Positions 1-10,665 of a stretch of DNA of 64,000 bases are shown here, piece after piece (the first letter of the stretch is position 1; each line of letters starts with the position of its first letter). Source of the stretch: Pseudomonadota bacterium (GTDB lineage: Bacteria; Pseudomonadota; Gammaproteobacteria; Steroidobacterales; Woeseiaceae); assembly GCA_022563255.1 (NCBI GenBank), contig JADFNS010000001.1, positions 186,001-250,000 of the forward strand, written 5' to 3'. The position numbers and the translations under genes are program-made. Below the pieces are notes generated by a model. The model was given only the letters and a program-made list of their open reading frames with translations, ran no database searches and was not told the origin of the DNA.

Positions 1-135
1 GTGCTGAATTACAATCTGGGTCAGGACATTGTCAGAGCCTACATAGAAAAACCCGGTGACGATCAGGCGTCCCGCTGGGCGGCGTTCGAACGCTTGCTTA
101 CCGAGTTGTCGTCGGCGTCGGATATGACGCACTAG
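1..135 (+). CDS. C-terminal end of a CDS truncated by the window edge (…YNLGQDIVRAYIEKPGDDQASRWAAFERLLTELSSASDMTH*), family not identified
   Basis: Open frame from base 1 to TAG at 133-135; no family recognised. Confidence 0.5.
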   Translation: MLNYNLGQDIVRAYIEKPGDDQASRWAAFERLLTELSSASDMTH

Positions 136-162
136 GCGGATTCGGCCTGCTGACCTGCGGCA

Positions 163-978
163 TCAATCCCAGGTCTTTTTGCAACCCGGGCTCTTACCGT
201 CTGCCAGCGCCTGGTTGTAAAGCGGCAACGTCTTCTGCCAGCGCGAAATCAGATTCTCGATTCTCGTGGCGCTCGCCGGGTGAGTCGACAGCATTTCCGG
301 CGGACTCTTGTCTGACAACGCCGTCATGTTCTGCCAAAGATCAACCGATGCGCGTGGATCGAAGCCGGCCTTGGCCATGTATTCCAGTCCGACAATGTCG
401 GCCTCTGTCTCCTGACCTCTGCTCATCGGCAGGGCAAAGCCAAAGGCTGCGCCCGCCCCTAACGCCTGCTGCGCGGTGTAGGTGCCACCCGTAAAGCCGC
501 CGCCCAGTATGATCGCTAGTGCGTCGATCCCGATTCCTGTCAGCGACGCCCGCGATGCCCGTTCGTTCGAATGGCGAGCCGTCACGTGCGCGATTTCGTG
601 GCCGATAACGGCGGCTAACTGGTGCTCATTTTCAGTGATATCCAGAATGCCGGTATTTACGCCGATTTTTCCGCCCGGCATCGCCCAGGCATTAACCTCC
701 TTGTTTTCGAAAATCGCCAGCTCCCACTCGATGTCACTGTACGGCGGGTCCAGCTCCGACACTACCGCCTGCGCCACGCAGGCAACGAAATCGATTTTCG
801 CGCGATTGGTTGTCAGCGGCATCGAGGACTTCATGGCATTAAAAGCCCGCGCCGCCTGTGCCTCCATTTCGGCGTCTGATTTCCAGATTATCTGCGTACG
901 CCCGGTCGGCGAAGTCGAGCATGCCGCGACGACAATAGTCGTGAAAACCAGAGATATCAGTAATTTGGAACGAATCAT
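163..978 (-). CDS. M48 family metallopeptidase, lipoprotein
   Basis: HEIAHVTARH zinc motif, downstream ETEAD motif, N-terminal VVAACS lipobox. Confidence 0.9.
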   Translation of the reverse strand: MIRSKLLISLVFTTIVVAACSTSPTGRTQIIWKSDAEMEAQAARAFNAMKSSMPLTTNRAKIDFVACVAQAVVSELDPPYSDIEWELAIFENKEVNAWAMPGGKIGVNTGILDITENEHQLAAVIGHEIAHVTARHSNERASRASLTGIGIDALAIILGGGFTGGTYTAQQALGAGAAFGFALPMSRGQETEADIVGLEYMAKAGFDPRASVDLWQNMTALSDKSPPEMLSTHPASATRIENLISRWQKTLPLYNQALADGKSPGCKKTWD

Positions 979-1077
979 GATCGTAATGCTCCTCGAGTAG
1001 TCGACAGATTATAGCGCCCTGCGCCTGGACAGGCCCGTCAATGCTTCGACCGCCGCCGCGACCATCAGTTCCAGCGC

Positions 1078-2097
1078 CTAACGCGGCAGTCGCGACTCGA
1101 AATTGCGCCGCCAGCCCAGCGCATCGACCTTTTCCAGTGCGCTGTCAATATTCGCCAAAAGACGTTTTTGCAGCGGCTGCTTTATTTTAAAGCACACTGA
1201 ATACAGATCGCGCTCTGCGGCGCGATCACTGAGCAATTCGTCACTCGTACAAAGCTCGTCGGCAAGCCCCAGTTCGAGTGCACGGGTACCGTACCAGTGT
1301 TCGCCGGTTGCGATCTTCTCCAGATTGAGATCGGGCCGATATTTTGCAACGGCCTCCTTGAACAACGTATGCACATCCTCGAGCTCTTCCTTCAGCTTTG
1401 CCCGGTCTTCGTCCGTATTTTCGCCAAACATCGTAACGGTACGTTTGTATTTGCCCGCCGTTATTTGTTCGAACTCGATGCCGTGACTGTCGAGCATGCG
1501 ACGGAAATTCGGAATTTGCGCCAGGACTCCGATCGACCCCAGAATAGCAAACGGAGCCGCATATATTTTCGTCGCAACACAGGCCATCAGATAACCGCCG
1601 CTTGCAGCCACCTTGTCGATACACACAAGCAACCGAATGTTGTGATCACGAATACGCACCAGTTGCGATGCAGCCAGACCGTGCTCGTGAACAACGCCGC
1701 CGTGATTTTCGAGACGGAGGATGACCTCGTCATCCTCGGTCGCCACATCCAGGATAGCGCTGACTTCCTCGCGCAGTGACCCGACGGCGCTGGCTTTTAA
1801 ATCGCCCTTGAAATCGATGACGAAACTACGCGGGCGCCTGACATGCTCTTTCGCCGCAGCTTTGTCCTTTTTCTTCTTTTTCCGGGCCGCTTTCTTGCGC
1901 TCATCCTTACTCGAAACCGCGCTGCGCAGGGATTCCGCAAGCGACTCTTGCTTCTCGTTGAGGTTCTCGACCTGCAGTCCTTCGTGTGCGCCCCTGCGTC
2001 CGGCAGAAGCGACGACCACGATGACGATGACAATCCCGACGACGACCGTGATCACCTTGAGGAGAAACAGGCCGTACTCGGCCAGGAATTCAATCAT
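1078..2097 (-). CDS. sohB: Inner-membrane S49 family peptidase SohB
   Basis: N-terminal TM, SohB-type N-domain, '[12 protein letters not shown]' serine motif and '[13 protein letters not shown]'. Confidence 0.9.
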   Translation of the reverse strand: MIEFLAEYGLFLLKVITVVVGIVIVIVVVASAGRRGAHEGLQVENLNEKQESLAESLRSAVSSKDERKKAARKKKKKDKAAAKEHVRRPRSFVIDFKGDLKASAVGSLREEVSAILDVATEDDEVILRLENHGGVVHEHGLAASQLVRIRDHNIRLLVCIDKVAASGGYLMACVATKIYAAPFAILGSIGVLAQIPNFRRMLDSHGIEFEQITAGKYKRTVTMFGENTDEDRAKLKEELEDVHTLFKEAVAKYRPDLNLEKIATGEHWYGTRALELGLADELCTSDELLSDRAAERDLYSVCFKIKQPLQKRLLANIDSALEKVDALGWRRNFESRLPR

Positions 2098-3098
2098 ATC
2101 GCGATGCCGACATTGTTCTTCTGCAAGACTTGCTCGGCGCGATAGCTGGAGCGCACCATCGGACCTGCGACGACTTCGATGAAGCCCTTGTCGAGTCCCT
2201 CCTGACGGTACGCCTTGAACTCTTCCGGCGGCACATAGCGTTCCACCGGCAAGTGGTTCTGTGTGGGCCGCAAGTATTGGCCCAATGTTAAAATATCGAC
2301 GTCGGCGGCACGCAAATCGTCCATCGTCTGCATGATTTCGTTGTCACGCTCGCCCAAGCCCAACATCAGGCTGGTTTTGGTCAACACCTGTGGCCGATAC
2401 GCCTTGGCATGCCGCAGCACCTTGATCGTCTGCTCATAACCGGCTCGGGGATCGCGTACCGGATGCGTCAGCCGCTTGACCGTTTCAATGTTTTGCGCAA
2501 ATACGTCAATACCCGAATCGAGGACCAACTCCACATGTTCGAGTACGCCATTGAAATCGGGCGTCAGCGCTTCCACCGCCGTGCCAGCATTCAGTTTCTT
2601 TATTTCGCGAACGCATGCCGCGTAATGCGCCGCGCCGCCGTCGTCCAGGTCGTCGCGGTCGACCGAAGTGATGACCACATAAGTGAGCCCCATCAATTTG
2701 ACCGCCCTGGCAGAATTCAGCGGTTCTTCCGCATCCAGCCAACCCCTGGGATTGCCGGTATCGACGGCGCAGAAGCGGCAGGCACGCGTACACACGGAAC
2801 CCAGAACCATGATCGTCGCCGTGCCGGCATTCCAGCACTCGCCGATATTCGGGCACATCGATTCTTCACAGACAGTACTCAGTCGATTCGCATGAACGAT
2901 GTTTCTGGTATTCGAATACCCGGCACCTGACGGCATTTTGGCGCGCAGCCACTTGGGTTTGTCACCGCGAATCATCGGTTCGCTGTCACGGCGTTGCTTT
3001 ATGCCGTTCTTGACGGCCGGGAATCCAGCATCGGTTTGGTATTTCTGGCCGCTGGGAACGACGGAAATTCCACGAATCGTGTTGTCTTCTTTGCTCAT
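2094..3098 (-). CDS. lipA: Lipoyl synthase
   Basis: [13 protein letters not shown] and [13 protein letters not shown] radical-SAM motifs; ends in the LipA-typical '[12 protein letters not shown]'. Confidence 0.97.
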   Translation of the reverse strand: MSKEDNTIRGISVVPSGQKYQTDAGFPAVKNGIKQRRDSEPMIRGDKPKWLRAKMPSGAGYSNTRNIVHANRLSTVCEESMCPNIGECWNAGTATIMVLGSVCTRACRFCAVDTGNPRGWLDAEEPLNSARAVKLMGLTYVVITSVDRDDLDDGGAAHYAACVREIKKLNAGTAVEALTPDFNGVLEHVELVLDSGIDVFAQNIETVKRLTHPVRDPRAGYEQTIKVLRHAKAYRPQVLTKTSLMLGLGERDNEIMQTMDDLRAADVDILTLGQYLRPTQNHLPVERYVPPEEFKAYRQEGLDKGFIEVVAGPMVRSSYRAEQVLQKNNVGIAI

Positions 3099-3154
3099 GC
3101 GCTAGCCAGATGGCCGTATCTCAGGGGGCACGCATTGTCGCACAAATGACGCAC

Positions 3155-3183
3155 AAAAAAATCCCGGCCGAAGCCGGGAAAAT
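3155..3183 (-). terminator. Rho-independent terminator
   Basis: CCCGGC-cgaa-GCCGGG stem followed on the minus strand by a T tract (aaaaaaa on plus); just downstream of the 3216-3413 ORF. Confidence 0.75.
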
Positions 3184-3215
3184 CAGGGGGAAAAAGGTTT
3201 AAGACGCCAGTAAAA

Positions 3216-3413
3216 TCAGTGCAGTCTCGACCAGCTGAGCAATTTCACGGTGTTCTTCTGCAGATCAAAATTGCGGGCCAAAATTGCTTCGATGTCGCGC
3301 GAATCGGAGTGCTGCTCCATTGGATCGGCGAGCTCTACGACGCCGCAGAACTCGTTGCCGTCGCGATAGTACGTATCGGTCAAGATGAACTGCGTGTAGT
3401 ACTTAGCGGACAT
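3216..3413 (-). CDS. Small 65-aa protein of unknown function
   Basis: Short ORF occupying its own interval and followed by an intrinsic terminator in the same orientation. Confidence 0.55.
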   Translation of the reverse strand: MSAKYYTQFILTDTYYRDGNEFCGVVELADPMEQHSDSRDIEAILARNFDLQKNTVKLLSWSRLH

Positions 3414-3627
3414 GTGACCAATCTACGCCTCCGGGCTCACACGAACTGTGAGCTAGAGCACAGATTGCCTTTCGCTCCATCTCAATCGCCGGATACTTGA
3501 CATAAGTCACACTAATGCGGGTTTTGGCGTAAAATTCGCGGTTATCGGGGACACGGTGCACAGAATTCGATCGACAGCATATGTAACATCGGGTCCACAC
3601 TGGCCAGAAACCAAGGGAAATGAACAC

Positions 3628-5094
3628 ATGATCGCCAAGACCGGTCTGATAAAATTCGTCATATTGGCCGTTGCGGTGCTTGCTGCCGGCACCGGATATG
3701 CACAGGACGAACTCCGCAAGACGTTTTTTAAAGAAGCCGACGCGGCCCTCGCAACGGCCGATGCAGAGAAAGCGAAACTGTACGCACCCAGGAGCTACAC
3801 AAGGGGCATGCGGGAATATCGCGACGCTGAAGAAGCGCTGCGACGCGGCAGAAACATCCAGTCCGTCCGCTCCAATGCCGCCGATGCAACAAAATACTTC
3901 AGAAAAGCCGCCCAGGCTGCCAGCCTTACGAAAACCGCTCTGGCACAGGCCATCAAGAGTCGGCAAGACGCGGCAAACGCGTTGTCACCCAGCCTGGCCC
4001 CGGAAATCTGGATCCAGGCACAACGCAAATTCAATTCTGCGATTACGCTGCTGGAAAGAGGCGATTTAAGGAACGCGAAACGCCGTGAATTTGAAGCATC
4101 CGGCTTGTATCGGGACGCCGAACTGACCGCAATCAAATCCCAGTATCTTAGCAATACGCGCCGCCTGCTCGCAGACGCCGACCGCGCCCGTGTGGGTCGC
4201 TATGCCCCGATTACGCTCGGCAAGGCGAAACAATTGCTGGCCGACGCAGAGCGCGAGCTCAACACCAATCGATACGACACGGATTTACCGCGCAGTCTCG
4301 CGAAACAGGCGAATTACGAAGCCAAGCACGCCATCAATTTGTCCGAGGTCGCGCGCAAAGTCCGTGAAAAGAAAATCACACCCGAACAACTCATATTGCG
4401 ATGGGAGAAACCTTTGCAGGCCATCGCCGGCGCGGCAGACGCAGTTCCGGATATGGAAGATGGCCCGGACCGGCTCGCGGAAGAGTTAGTCGCTTTCCTC
4501 GAAGACCAGACCAATCAGTTGCAGGCGCTGCGGCAGGAAAAATCGGAGAACGAAATTCGTGTCGCTGACATGGAAGAAGAGCTGCGCGCACTGGATGAAC
4601 GCCTGGGCGGCGCAACCGAAGAACGCGCGGCACTTATTTTGCGTCTGGAAGCGCAAGCGCGAGTTAAGCAGATGTTTGCGCAGGTTGAGAAGATATTCAC
4701 ACGCAGCGAGGCGCGCGTATTCCGCGAGGGTGACAAAATTATTCTGCGCCTCGTCGGACTCACTTTTGACAGTGGCGCATCGCAGATCCGGCCGGAAAAT
4801 TTCGAATTGCTTGCCAAGGTTGAAAAAGCGATCGATGTATTTCCGCGCAGCGAGCTGACGATCGAGGGACATACTGATTCTTATGGCGGTGACAATTCCA
4901 ACCACATACTTTCGCAGGAACGAGCCGAATCCGTGCAGCAATATATGATCAACGCCATGCGGATTCCGGCGCATCGACTCATCGCCACCGGCTACGGCGA
5001 GACCCGCCCGGTCTCCAGCAACGAAACCAGTTTCGGCCGCGCCAGAAATCGTCGCATCGATATCGTCATCAAGCCCAACATAGAGACGAACTAG
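3628..5094 (+). CDS. OmpA-family protein with N-terminal DUF4398-like helical region
   Basis: Signal peptide; C-terminal OmpA-like peptidoglycan-binding motif 'LTIEGHTDSYGGDNSN…LSQERAESVQQYM…GYGETRPVSSNET…RARNRRIDIVI'. Confidence 0.88.
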   Translation: MIAKTGLIKFVILAVAVLAAGTGYAQDELRKTFFKEADAALATADAEKAKLYAPRSYTRGMREYRDAEEALRRGRNIQSVRSNAADATKYFRKAAQAASLTKTALAQAIKSRQDAANALSPSLAPEIWIQAQRKFNSAITLLERGDLRNAKRREFEASGLYRDAELTAIKSQYLSNTRRLLADADRARVGRYAPITLGKAKQLLADAERELNTNRYDTDLPRSLAKQANYEAKHAINLSEVARKVREKKITPEQLILRWEKPLQAIAGAADAVPDMEDGPDRLAEELVAFLEDQTNQLQALRQEKSENEIRVADMEEELRALDERLGGATEERAALILRLEAQARVKQMFAQVEKIFTRSEARVFREGDKIILRLVGLTFDSGASQIRPENFELLAKVEKAIDVFPRSELTIEGHTDSYGGDNSNHILSQERAESVQQYMINAMRIPAHRLIATGYGETRPVSSNETSFGRARNRRIDIVIKPNIETN

Positions 5095-5097
5095 TTT

Positions 5098-6015
5098 CTA
5101 GGGAACAAGACCGGAATCGTGACCGCGCCACCAGTCGGCAACGATGAGCGCGGTTTTTTCGTTGACCAGATATCCGTACTCAGAGTGCACATTCAGTTCG
5201 CCGTTGAGGCGAAAATAATTCAGCAGCTCCTCGTCTTCGATCTCATCGACCAGATCCAGAGTAATCATTTCCGAAAAGTCGTCTGCTAACCACGGGTCGA
5301 TGGCTGTCAGATCGCCAACAGCGGCAAGATTTTTCCAGCGCCGGACGTTCGTTGGGTATCGGCCTACGCCCTCCAGCTCGTGGCCCTTGATCTCGTCCTG
5401 AATCATGCGCTGCCCAAGCGGGCTTCCCATCGTCAGCAAAACGTCGACTGCCACGGAGCCGTCGTGACTGTGGCTGAGTTCCCATAGCGAATCGTAAGCA
5501 ATAATCGATCCCATGCTGTGGCCCATCAGCAAAATGGGATGCCGTCCGTCGGTTGCAGCCAATAACTTTAATTTGAGCAGCTGCCGTGTGCGGCCAGCGA
5601 TGCCCTTGTCGTCGCGCATATAGCGCCGCAGGTCGCGCAGATGAACTTCCGTTTTTTCGCTGGTGAGATGCGGAATCAGGAAGGGCAGCAAATCGCCGAG
5701 GTGATATATCCAGCGCGTCAATCGCCGCGACCAGGACGACGCCTCGGCGATATCGCGATCACTGACCCTCGGCTGCTCAATAACGGCTTCAATTGCTGCC
5801 CGATCGATATTGATATCGCGATGTGAACCGTAGAAGTCGTAAGTCCAGGAAACGATGCCGAAACTGCCCGTCGTCGCCTCGATTCTGTCGGCCACATCCG
5901 CGTCCACGCGGCGTATGCCGGCCAGCAGACAGCGCAGCAAAGCCTCCCGATGCGAATCGTGTGCGGGTTTGGGTAACAAACCGGGCACGTAGATGATGAC
6001 CGGATGTCCCTTCAT
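5098..6015 (-). CDS. Alpha/beta-hydrolase-like protein (GHSMGS nucleophile elbow)
   Basis: 'ILLMGHSMGSIIAYDSLWEL'; similar in sequence to the protein at 57644-58636. Confidence 0.65.
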   Translation of the reverse strand: MKGHPVIIYVPGLLPKPAHDSHREALLRCLLAGIRRVDADVADRIEATTGSFGIVSWTYDFYGSHRDINIDRAAIEAVIEQPRVSDRDIAEASSWSRRLTRWIYHLGDLLPFLIPHLTSEKTEVHLRDLRRYMRDDKGIAGRTRQLLKLKLLAATDGRHPILLMGHSMGSIIAYDSLWELSHSHDGSVAVDVLLTMGSPLGQRMIQDEIKGHELEGVGRYPTNVRRWKNLAAVGDLTAIDPWLADDFSEMITLDLVDEIEDEELLNYFRLNGELNVHSEYGYLVNEKTALIVADWWRGHDSGLVP

Positions 6016-6707
6016 TGGCCATCGCCACCAAGCAAACGCGCCAACTCTCCGATATGGACGATCTCGATATCGGGTGACGGTGCATTATCGGGCCACCGCG
6101 CACCATCTCGATTAACCCACGCCGTACGCAGCCCGGCCTCCCGTGCACCGTTGACGTCATACTCAGGATGGTCGCCGACGTGCAGTGTCTGAGCGGCCGT
6201 CGCGCCACCCGCTCGCACCGCCACATCAAAAATCTGTTTGGCGGGCTTGGCGGCACCGGCCGACGCCGCTGTTACAAAGTCGTGGAAAAGATGCTCGATT
6301 CCGATCCTCGCAAGGCTCGCGTTGCCGTTCGTCACCGCAATCAGCACATATCGCTCGCCCAATGCCTCCAGGGCCGGAACCACTTCAGGAAAAATATCGA
6401 CGTCGTTGCGAATCGTATCGAATACTTCGAACGCATCGTCGATGAAGTCTGCGTTGTAACCCGCGGCGGCCCCAACGCGACCGAGAACCGTGCGTCGCAG
6501 AAAGCTCAGGTCATGCGCTTGATCAGCGAACTCCACGACCACCTGCGAGCGAACTTCACGCATGTCTTGCGGGTCGTACATTTCGGTGATGCGCGGGTAA
6601 TTCTCAGCTAACCAGGCATACAGGTGCTGTTCGGCACGCTTGATCACAGGGTGAATTTCCCAAAGCGTGTCGTCGAGGTCCACCGTTATGGTGCGAATAT
6701 CGTTCAC
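6012..6707 (-). CDS. HAD-family hydrolase
   Basis: '[14 protein letters not shown]', 'IAVTNGNA', '[27 protein letters not shown]'. Confidence 0.88.
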   Translation of the reverse strand: MNDIRTITVDLDDTLWEIHPVIKRAEQHLYAWLAENYPRITEMYDPQDMREVRSQVVVEFADQAHDLSFLRRTVLGRVGAAAGYNADFIDDAFEVFDTIRNDVDIFPEVVPALEALGERYVLIAVTNGNASLARIGIEHLFHDFVTAASAGAAKPAKQIFDVAVRAGGATAAQTLHVGDHPEYDVNGAREAGLRTAWVNRDGARWPDNAPSPDIEIVHIGELARLLGGDGQ

Positions 6708-6781
6708 AAGTTGCCGTTGCCGCCCGTATCAACGACCATTGTGAGTTCAAACCCGATGCGAGTCCATCACGGAGCGAGACA

Positions 6782-7201
6782 ATGAAATTCCTGCATACCA
6801 TGGTGCGCGTCACCGATATCGAGGCTTCGCTCAATTTTTATTGCAAGCAGCTCGGTCTGCAGGAGCTGAACCGCTACGACAGTGAGCAGGGGCGATTTAC
6901 GCTGATTTTTCTCGCAGCACCCGGCGATGAGGATGCTCAGGTAGAGCTTACTCACAACTGGGATCCTGAACCCTATGACGAGGGCCGCAATTTCGGCCAC
7001 CTCGCCTATCAAGTCGACGACATTTACGCGCTTTGCCAGAAACTCATGGATGCGGGTGTAACGATCAACCGGCCACCACGCGACGGGCATATGGCCTTCG
7101 TGCGTTCACCCGACAATATCTCGATAGAGCTGCTACAAAAAGGGGAAGCGTTGCCGCCACAGGAACCCTGGACATCGATGGAAAATACGGGTCGCTGGTA
7201 G
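6782..7201 (+). CDS. gloA: VOC family protein, lactoylglutathione lyase (glyoxalase I)-like
   Basis: '[26 protein letters not shown]…[17 protein letters not shown]…[14 protein letters not shown]'. Confidence 0.85.
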   Translation: MKFLHTMVRVTDIEASLNFYCKQLGLQELNRYDSEQGRFTLIFLAAPGDEDAQVELTHNWDPEPYDEGRNFGHLAYQVDDIYALCQKLMDAGVTINRPPRDGHMAFVRSPDNISIELLQKGEALPPQEPWTSMENTGRW

Positions 7202-8884
7202 TCAGGTACCCGGTGGCATCAGAGGTGGCAGCGGCTGTTGCTCTGTCGCCTTTTCGTCTGCGACCAGAACACTGATGGAACGCAGCGCTTTGCCAAGTGC
7301 TTTGCCGTTCCATTCCCCGGCCGCATTACTGTAACTCACTGCCGACAGAGCTTGCAGCTCGTCAGCCAGCGGTGAGGTCACCCGGGACGCGAAATCACCG
7401 ATATTCCGCGGCGCGTTACCAGGCCATTGCAGGCGACCCCAAGCGATGATCGCGTCGCGTACGCCTGTCTTGTCTCCGGCCGCAGCCGCTTTACGCGCCG
7501 CTTTGACAAATTTCGCCTGTTGCTTGTAGATCGGCGGTGGCAGTGGCTCTTTGGTTTCCCGTTTTCGGTCCCGCGACGACCACCACCACGAAAGCACGGT
7601 CAACAACCAGGCGGCCGCCAGCAGCTGGCTGACGCGTATCCAGAAACCGTCTGCTGCAGACAAGGACTGTGGGTCATCTGCCTCGTCTGCGGAGGCGGCC
7701 GGTGGAACGCCCGGCGGCACGACTGCCGCTTCCGCGGGTGCGTCAATGCGAAGCGTTCGCGCCGGCAAGCGCGCCACGCGCCATTCCCCTGCCTCGATAT
7801 TCCACCACGGAACTTCGAGTTCGGGAATTTCAACGGTCCCGCCGCGCACGCCGATTAACGCGTACTGATCCTTGCGAATGCCGCGTATTCCCTCGGCCTC
7901 TATGCGGCGAGTCAGCTCGGGCTTGTCCGCATAGACATTCATGCCGTCGATGACAGGCGGCTCTATTGCCGGTATTTGCGTTTCGATCTGGCCCAGCACG
8001 CTGATCGTCACATGCCGGGTGATCGGCTCGCCCGCCTCCAGTTCGCTGGGCTCCCGTGACCATTCTTCGCTGAGTTGCACGTCTCGCGCCGGCAACCACG
8101 CAGCATTCGGAAAGTCGGCGGGCGGCGCCGGAATCGGCAATACGTTGATCGTATGCGATCCCGATTCGAAAACCTTGCGCCCGGTTATACGGCCGTTACG
8201 AAGAATGCGGGCTTCGAATTTTGCCGGCGAGATGGCGATCTCCCCACTCTCCTGCGGGAAGATCGCAAGCACGCGTTCAACCACGCTGTATGCCTTGCCT
8301 TTGAGCACCGTCTCGTAGGTACGCTCATCACCCGCCAATTCCACGAGCGCTTCCACACCGGTGATCGTCGGCTCTCGCAACGCCGGCTGACGCGTCGCCA
8401 CCGCACGATAGACTTTGATTCGATACAGTATTTGCGCCTGCACATACGCGTCCGTCTGGTCAATTTCGCTGGTCACGAAGACGTCAGCTTCACCCGGCGG
8501 TGCATTTGTCGGTTCGTTGACGACGATCGGGATCGGCTCACTCGTCTCGTTGCCTATGCTTATCGCCGGAATTTCCTGCGTGCCCGTCGATTTCGCCATC
8601 AAAGCGATAGACCACGTACGGCTGCGCCGAATTTGGCCGTTGATGATCGAGGTGTTGCTGAGTTGACTGACCTGACCGCGATAGAAATTCTCGTCCAGCA
8701 CCGTGAAATCGGGCTCCATGTCGATGTTCGAGTCCACGACGATTTTGAGCAAGAACGATTCGTTCAGATCGACGGATGGTCGGTCAAGACTCACGGCAAC
8801 GCCGGCAACTGCCACCGACACGTGCAACAAAGCCGCGCAGAAAATCAGGCAGGCATCACGAAAACAATTACGCTGCGTCGTCAC
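7202..8884 (-). CDS. BatD-family protein (oxygen-tolerance / aerotolerance)
   Basis: Signal peptide, Ig-like repeats, C-terminal TM; last gene of the Bat operon; probable GTG start overlapping the upstream stop. Confidence 0.8.
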   Translation of the reverse strand: MTTQRNCFRDACLIFCAALLHVSVAVAGVAVSLDRPSVDLNESFLLKIVVDSNIDMEPDFTVLDENFYRGQVSQLSNTSIINGQIRRSRTWSIALMAKSTGTQEIPAISIGNETSEPIPIVVNEPTNAPPGEADVFVTSEIDQTDAYVQAQILYRIKVYRAVATRQPALREPTITGVEALVELAGDERTYETVLKGKAYSVVERVLAIFPQESGEIAISPAKFEARILRNGRITGRKVFESGSHTINVLPIPAPPADFPNAAWLPARDVQLSEEWSREPSELEAGEPITRHVTISVLGQIETQIPAIEPPVIDGMNVYADKPELTRRIEAEGIRGIRKDQYALIGVRGGTVEIPELEVPWWNIEAGEWRVARLPARTLRIDAPAEAAVVPPGVPPAASADEADDPQSLSAADGFWIRVSQLLAAAWLLTVLSWWWSSRDRKRETKEPLPPPIYKQQAKFVKAARKAAAAGDKTGVRDAIIAWGRLQWPGNAPRNIGDFASRVTSPLADELQALSAVSYSNAAGEWNGKALGKALRSISVLVADEKATEQQPLPPLMPPGT

Positions 8885-10665
8885 CACGGCTGCGCCTCGT
8901 TGTCTGGCCAGATGCTGTTGCCATCCTGATCTTTTCCAGAGCGCTGATATTGATAGCGAAATTTGCGGCGCAACAAACCGCCGGGGTCGTCCGGAACCCG
9001 CCGCAGCCATTGCTCCATCGCCTGTTGCTTCTCCTGCTGCCGCCGTCGCTCGGCAAGCTCCGCTGCCGACAATTGCCGGGGCTGCTCGCCCGCTTGGGCC
9101 TCCTCGGCGGCACGCTGCAGCTCATCTCGCAATGCCTGCATATCCTCTTGATTCACTTCTTCGGCGTCGCGGGCAACAGAGTCGCTTTGCTGCGAGTCGC
9201 TCCGCGACTGTCTTTCCGGGCCTTGTTGGTCCGGCTGACTTGCGGAATCCGAGCGTTCGCCCGCGCCACCCGAATTCTCGTCAGATTGTTGACCGTCACC
9301 CTGTTGCTGTTGCTGCTCCCTGATCCCCTTAACGAGTTCGAGGTTGTATTGTGCGTCGTCATTGTCGGGCTCGATTTCCAGCACCTGCTCGTAAACGTCG
9401 ATCGCCGAGTCGAACTCGCCCTGCAAGGCCATCGCATTTCCCAGGTTGTAGAGATTCCGCGTATCGGCCCCTGCAGCAAATTGCGCGGCGCTGCCGGCAT
9501 AGTCTCCGGCCCGATATCGCGCCACGGCCTGCCAGTCGGAATTTTCGAACAGCTCTGCGGCGATAGCGGCTTCGCCGTTGGCCAACTGTGCCTGTGCCTG
9601 CTGATCTTTGTTCAACCAAAGATCGTTCCACGACGCTGCAACCGCAGGCTGGGGTAGCGGTACGATAAAAATCACTGCGACCAGCACCCAGCCTCGGCGG
9701 AACGCCAGAGCCGCCAGCGGCAAGAGCAGCAGCAACAACCATGGGCCTTCTTCACGCCAACGATCAGTAACAAGCGTACTTGCGACCGCACCGATGCCGG
9801 CCGCTTTACCGGCAAGCAGAAAATCCAGGTCGCGAGTGTCCGCGGACAATTGCGAATATCGGCCACCACCCGCCTGGGCAAGCGCCCGCAGGCCTGAAAT
9901 CTCCAATCGCGGCACTGCGATTCTGCCGCGGTTGTCGGTAACGAATCCGCCACTGGCGCGCGGGATTGGCGCACCGTCGATCGTACCGACGCCAAGCACG
10001 GACAAGGTATAACCCGCCGCCTTCAGATCGCGCGCGGCCTCCGTTGCTGCCGGCGACGAACCGCCGTCGGTTATCAGCAGCACCTCACCGTATCCGACAC
10101 TCGCCTGATCCAGCAGCTGCCGGCCTTTGCGAATCGCAACTTCTGGATAACTGCCGCGGCTGGGCATGATGTCGGTGCTCAAACTGTTCACCAGCAGCGC
10201 AATTGTGTCGGTGTCGTCGGTCAGGGGAGTTACCGTGAACGCGTTTGCCGAGTAGACCAGCAACGCCGTCTGCCCACTCTTGCGACGCTCCAGTATGTCG
10301 AGGATTTTCAGTTTCGCGCGCGCGATGCGGCTCGGTGCAACGTCCTGTGCATCCATGGACCTCGATAAATCGAGCGCCAGGACCAGTGCCTGTTCTGCCC
10401 GGAATACGGGTTGTTCGATGCGCTGCCACACGGGTCCGGCCAGTGCGACGGCAGCGATTGTGCCGCACAGACCGAGCAGCCACCATCGGTAGTCCCTGCC
10501 CCGGCCGGGAATGCGCGACAACACGAACGGCAAGAGTTCGGGATCTACGACCGACTTCCAGCTGCCCGGCCCCAGCTTGCCGCGCGCCAGCAACACGGCC
10601 AGTAACACGATGGCCGGCACCGCCAGCAGCCATTCGGGACGCAACCATTGAAATTCAGCCGGCAT
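8881..10665 (-). CDS. VWA-domain protein with C-terminal TPR (BatB-BatC type fusion)
   Basis: 'LALDLSRSMDAQDVAPSR' MIDAS motif; TPR 'YNLGNAMALQGEFDSAIDVYEQVLEIEPDNDDAQYNLELVKG'; Q/R-rich C-terminus. Confidence 0.85.
   Translation of the reverse strand: MPAEFQWLRPEWLLAVPAIVLLAVLLARGKLGPGSWKSVVDPELLPFVLSRIPGRGRDYRWWLLGLCGTIAAVALAGPVWQRIEQPVFRAEQALVLALDLSRSMDAQDVAPSRIARAKLKILDILERRKSGQTALLVYSANAFTVTPLTDDTDTIALLVNSLSTDIMPSRGSYPEVAIRKGRQLLDQASVGYGEVLLITDGGSSPAATEAARDLKAAGYTLSVLGVGTIDGAPIPRASGGFVTDNRGRIAVPRLEISGLRALAQAGGGRYSQLSADTRDLDFLLAGKAAGIGAVASTLVTDRWREEGPWLLLLLLPLAALAFRRGWVLVAVIFIVPLPQPAVAASWNDLWLNKDQQAQAQLANGEAAIAAELFENSDWQAVARYRAGDYAGSAAQFAAGADTRNLYNLGNAMALQGEFDSAIDVYEQVLEIEPDNDDAQYNLELVKGIREQQQQQGDGQQSDENSGGAGERSDSASQPDQQGPERQSRSDSQQSDSVARDAEEVNQEDMQALRDELQRAAEEAQAGEQPRQLSAAELAERRRQQEKQQAMEQWLRRVPDDPGGLLRRKFRYQYQRSGKDQDGNSIWPDNEAQPW

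Noticed and set aside
1103-2182. Many plus-strand ORFs opposite sohB (e.g. 1103-1486, 1297-1779, 1721-2182)
   Set aside because: Shadow ORFs typical of high-GC DNA; low-complexity composition and fully antisense to a recognised gene. The same applies to most antisense ORFs in the track.
8075-9657. Plus-strand ORFs of 284 and 293 aa opposite the Bat genes
   Set aside because: Antisense to conserved BatD and BatB-TPR proteins; no recognisable domain.
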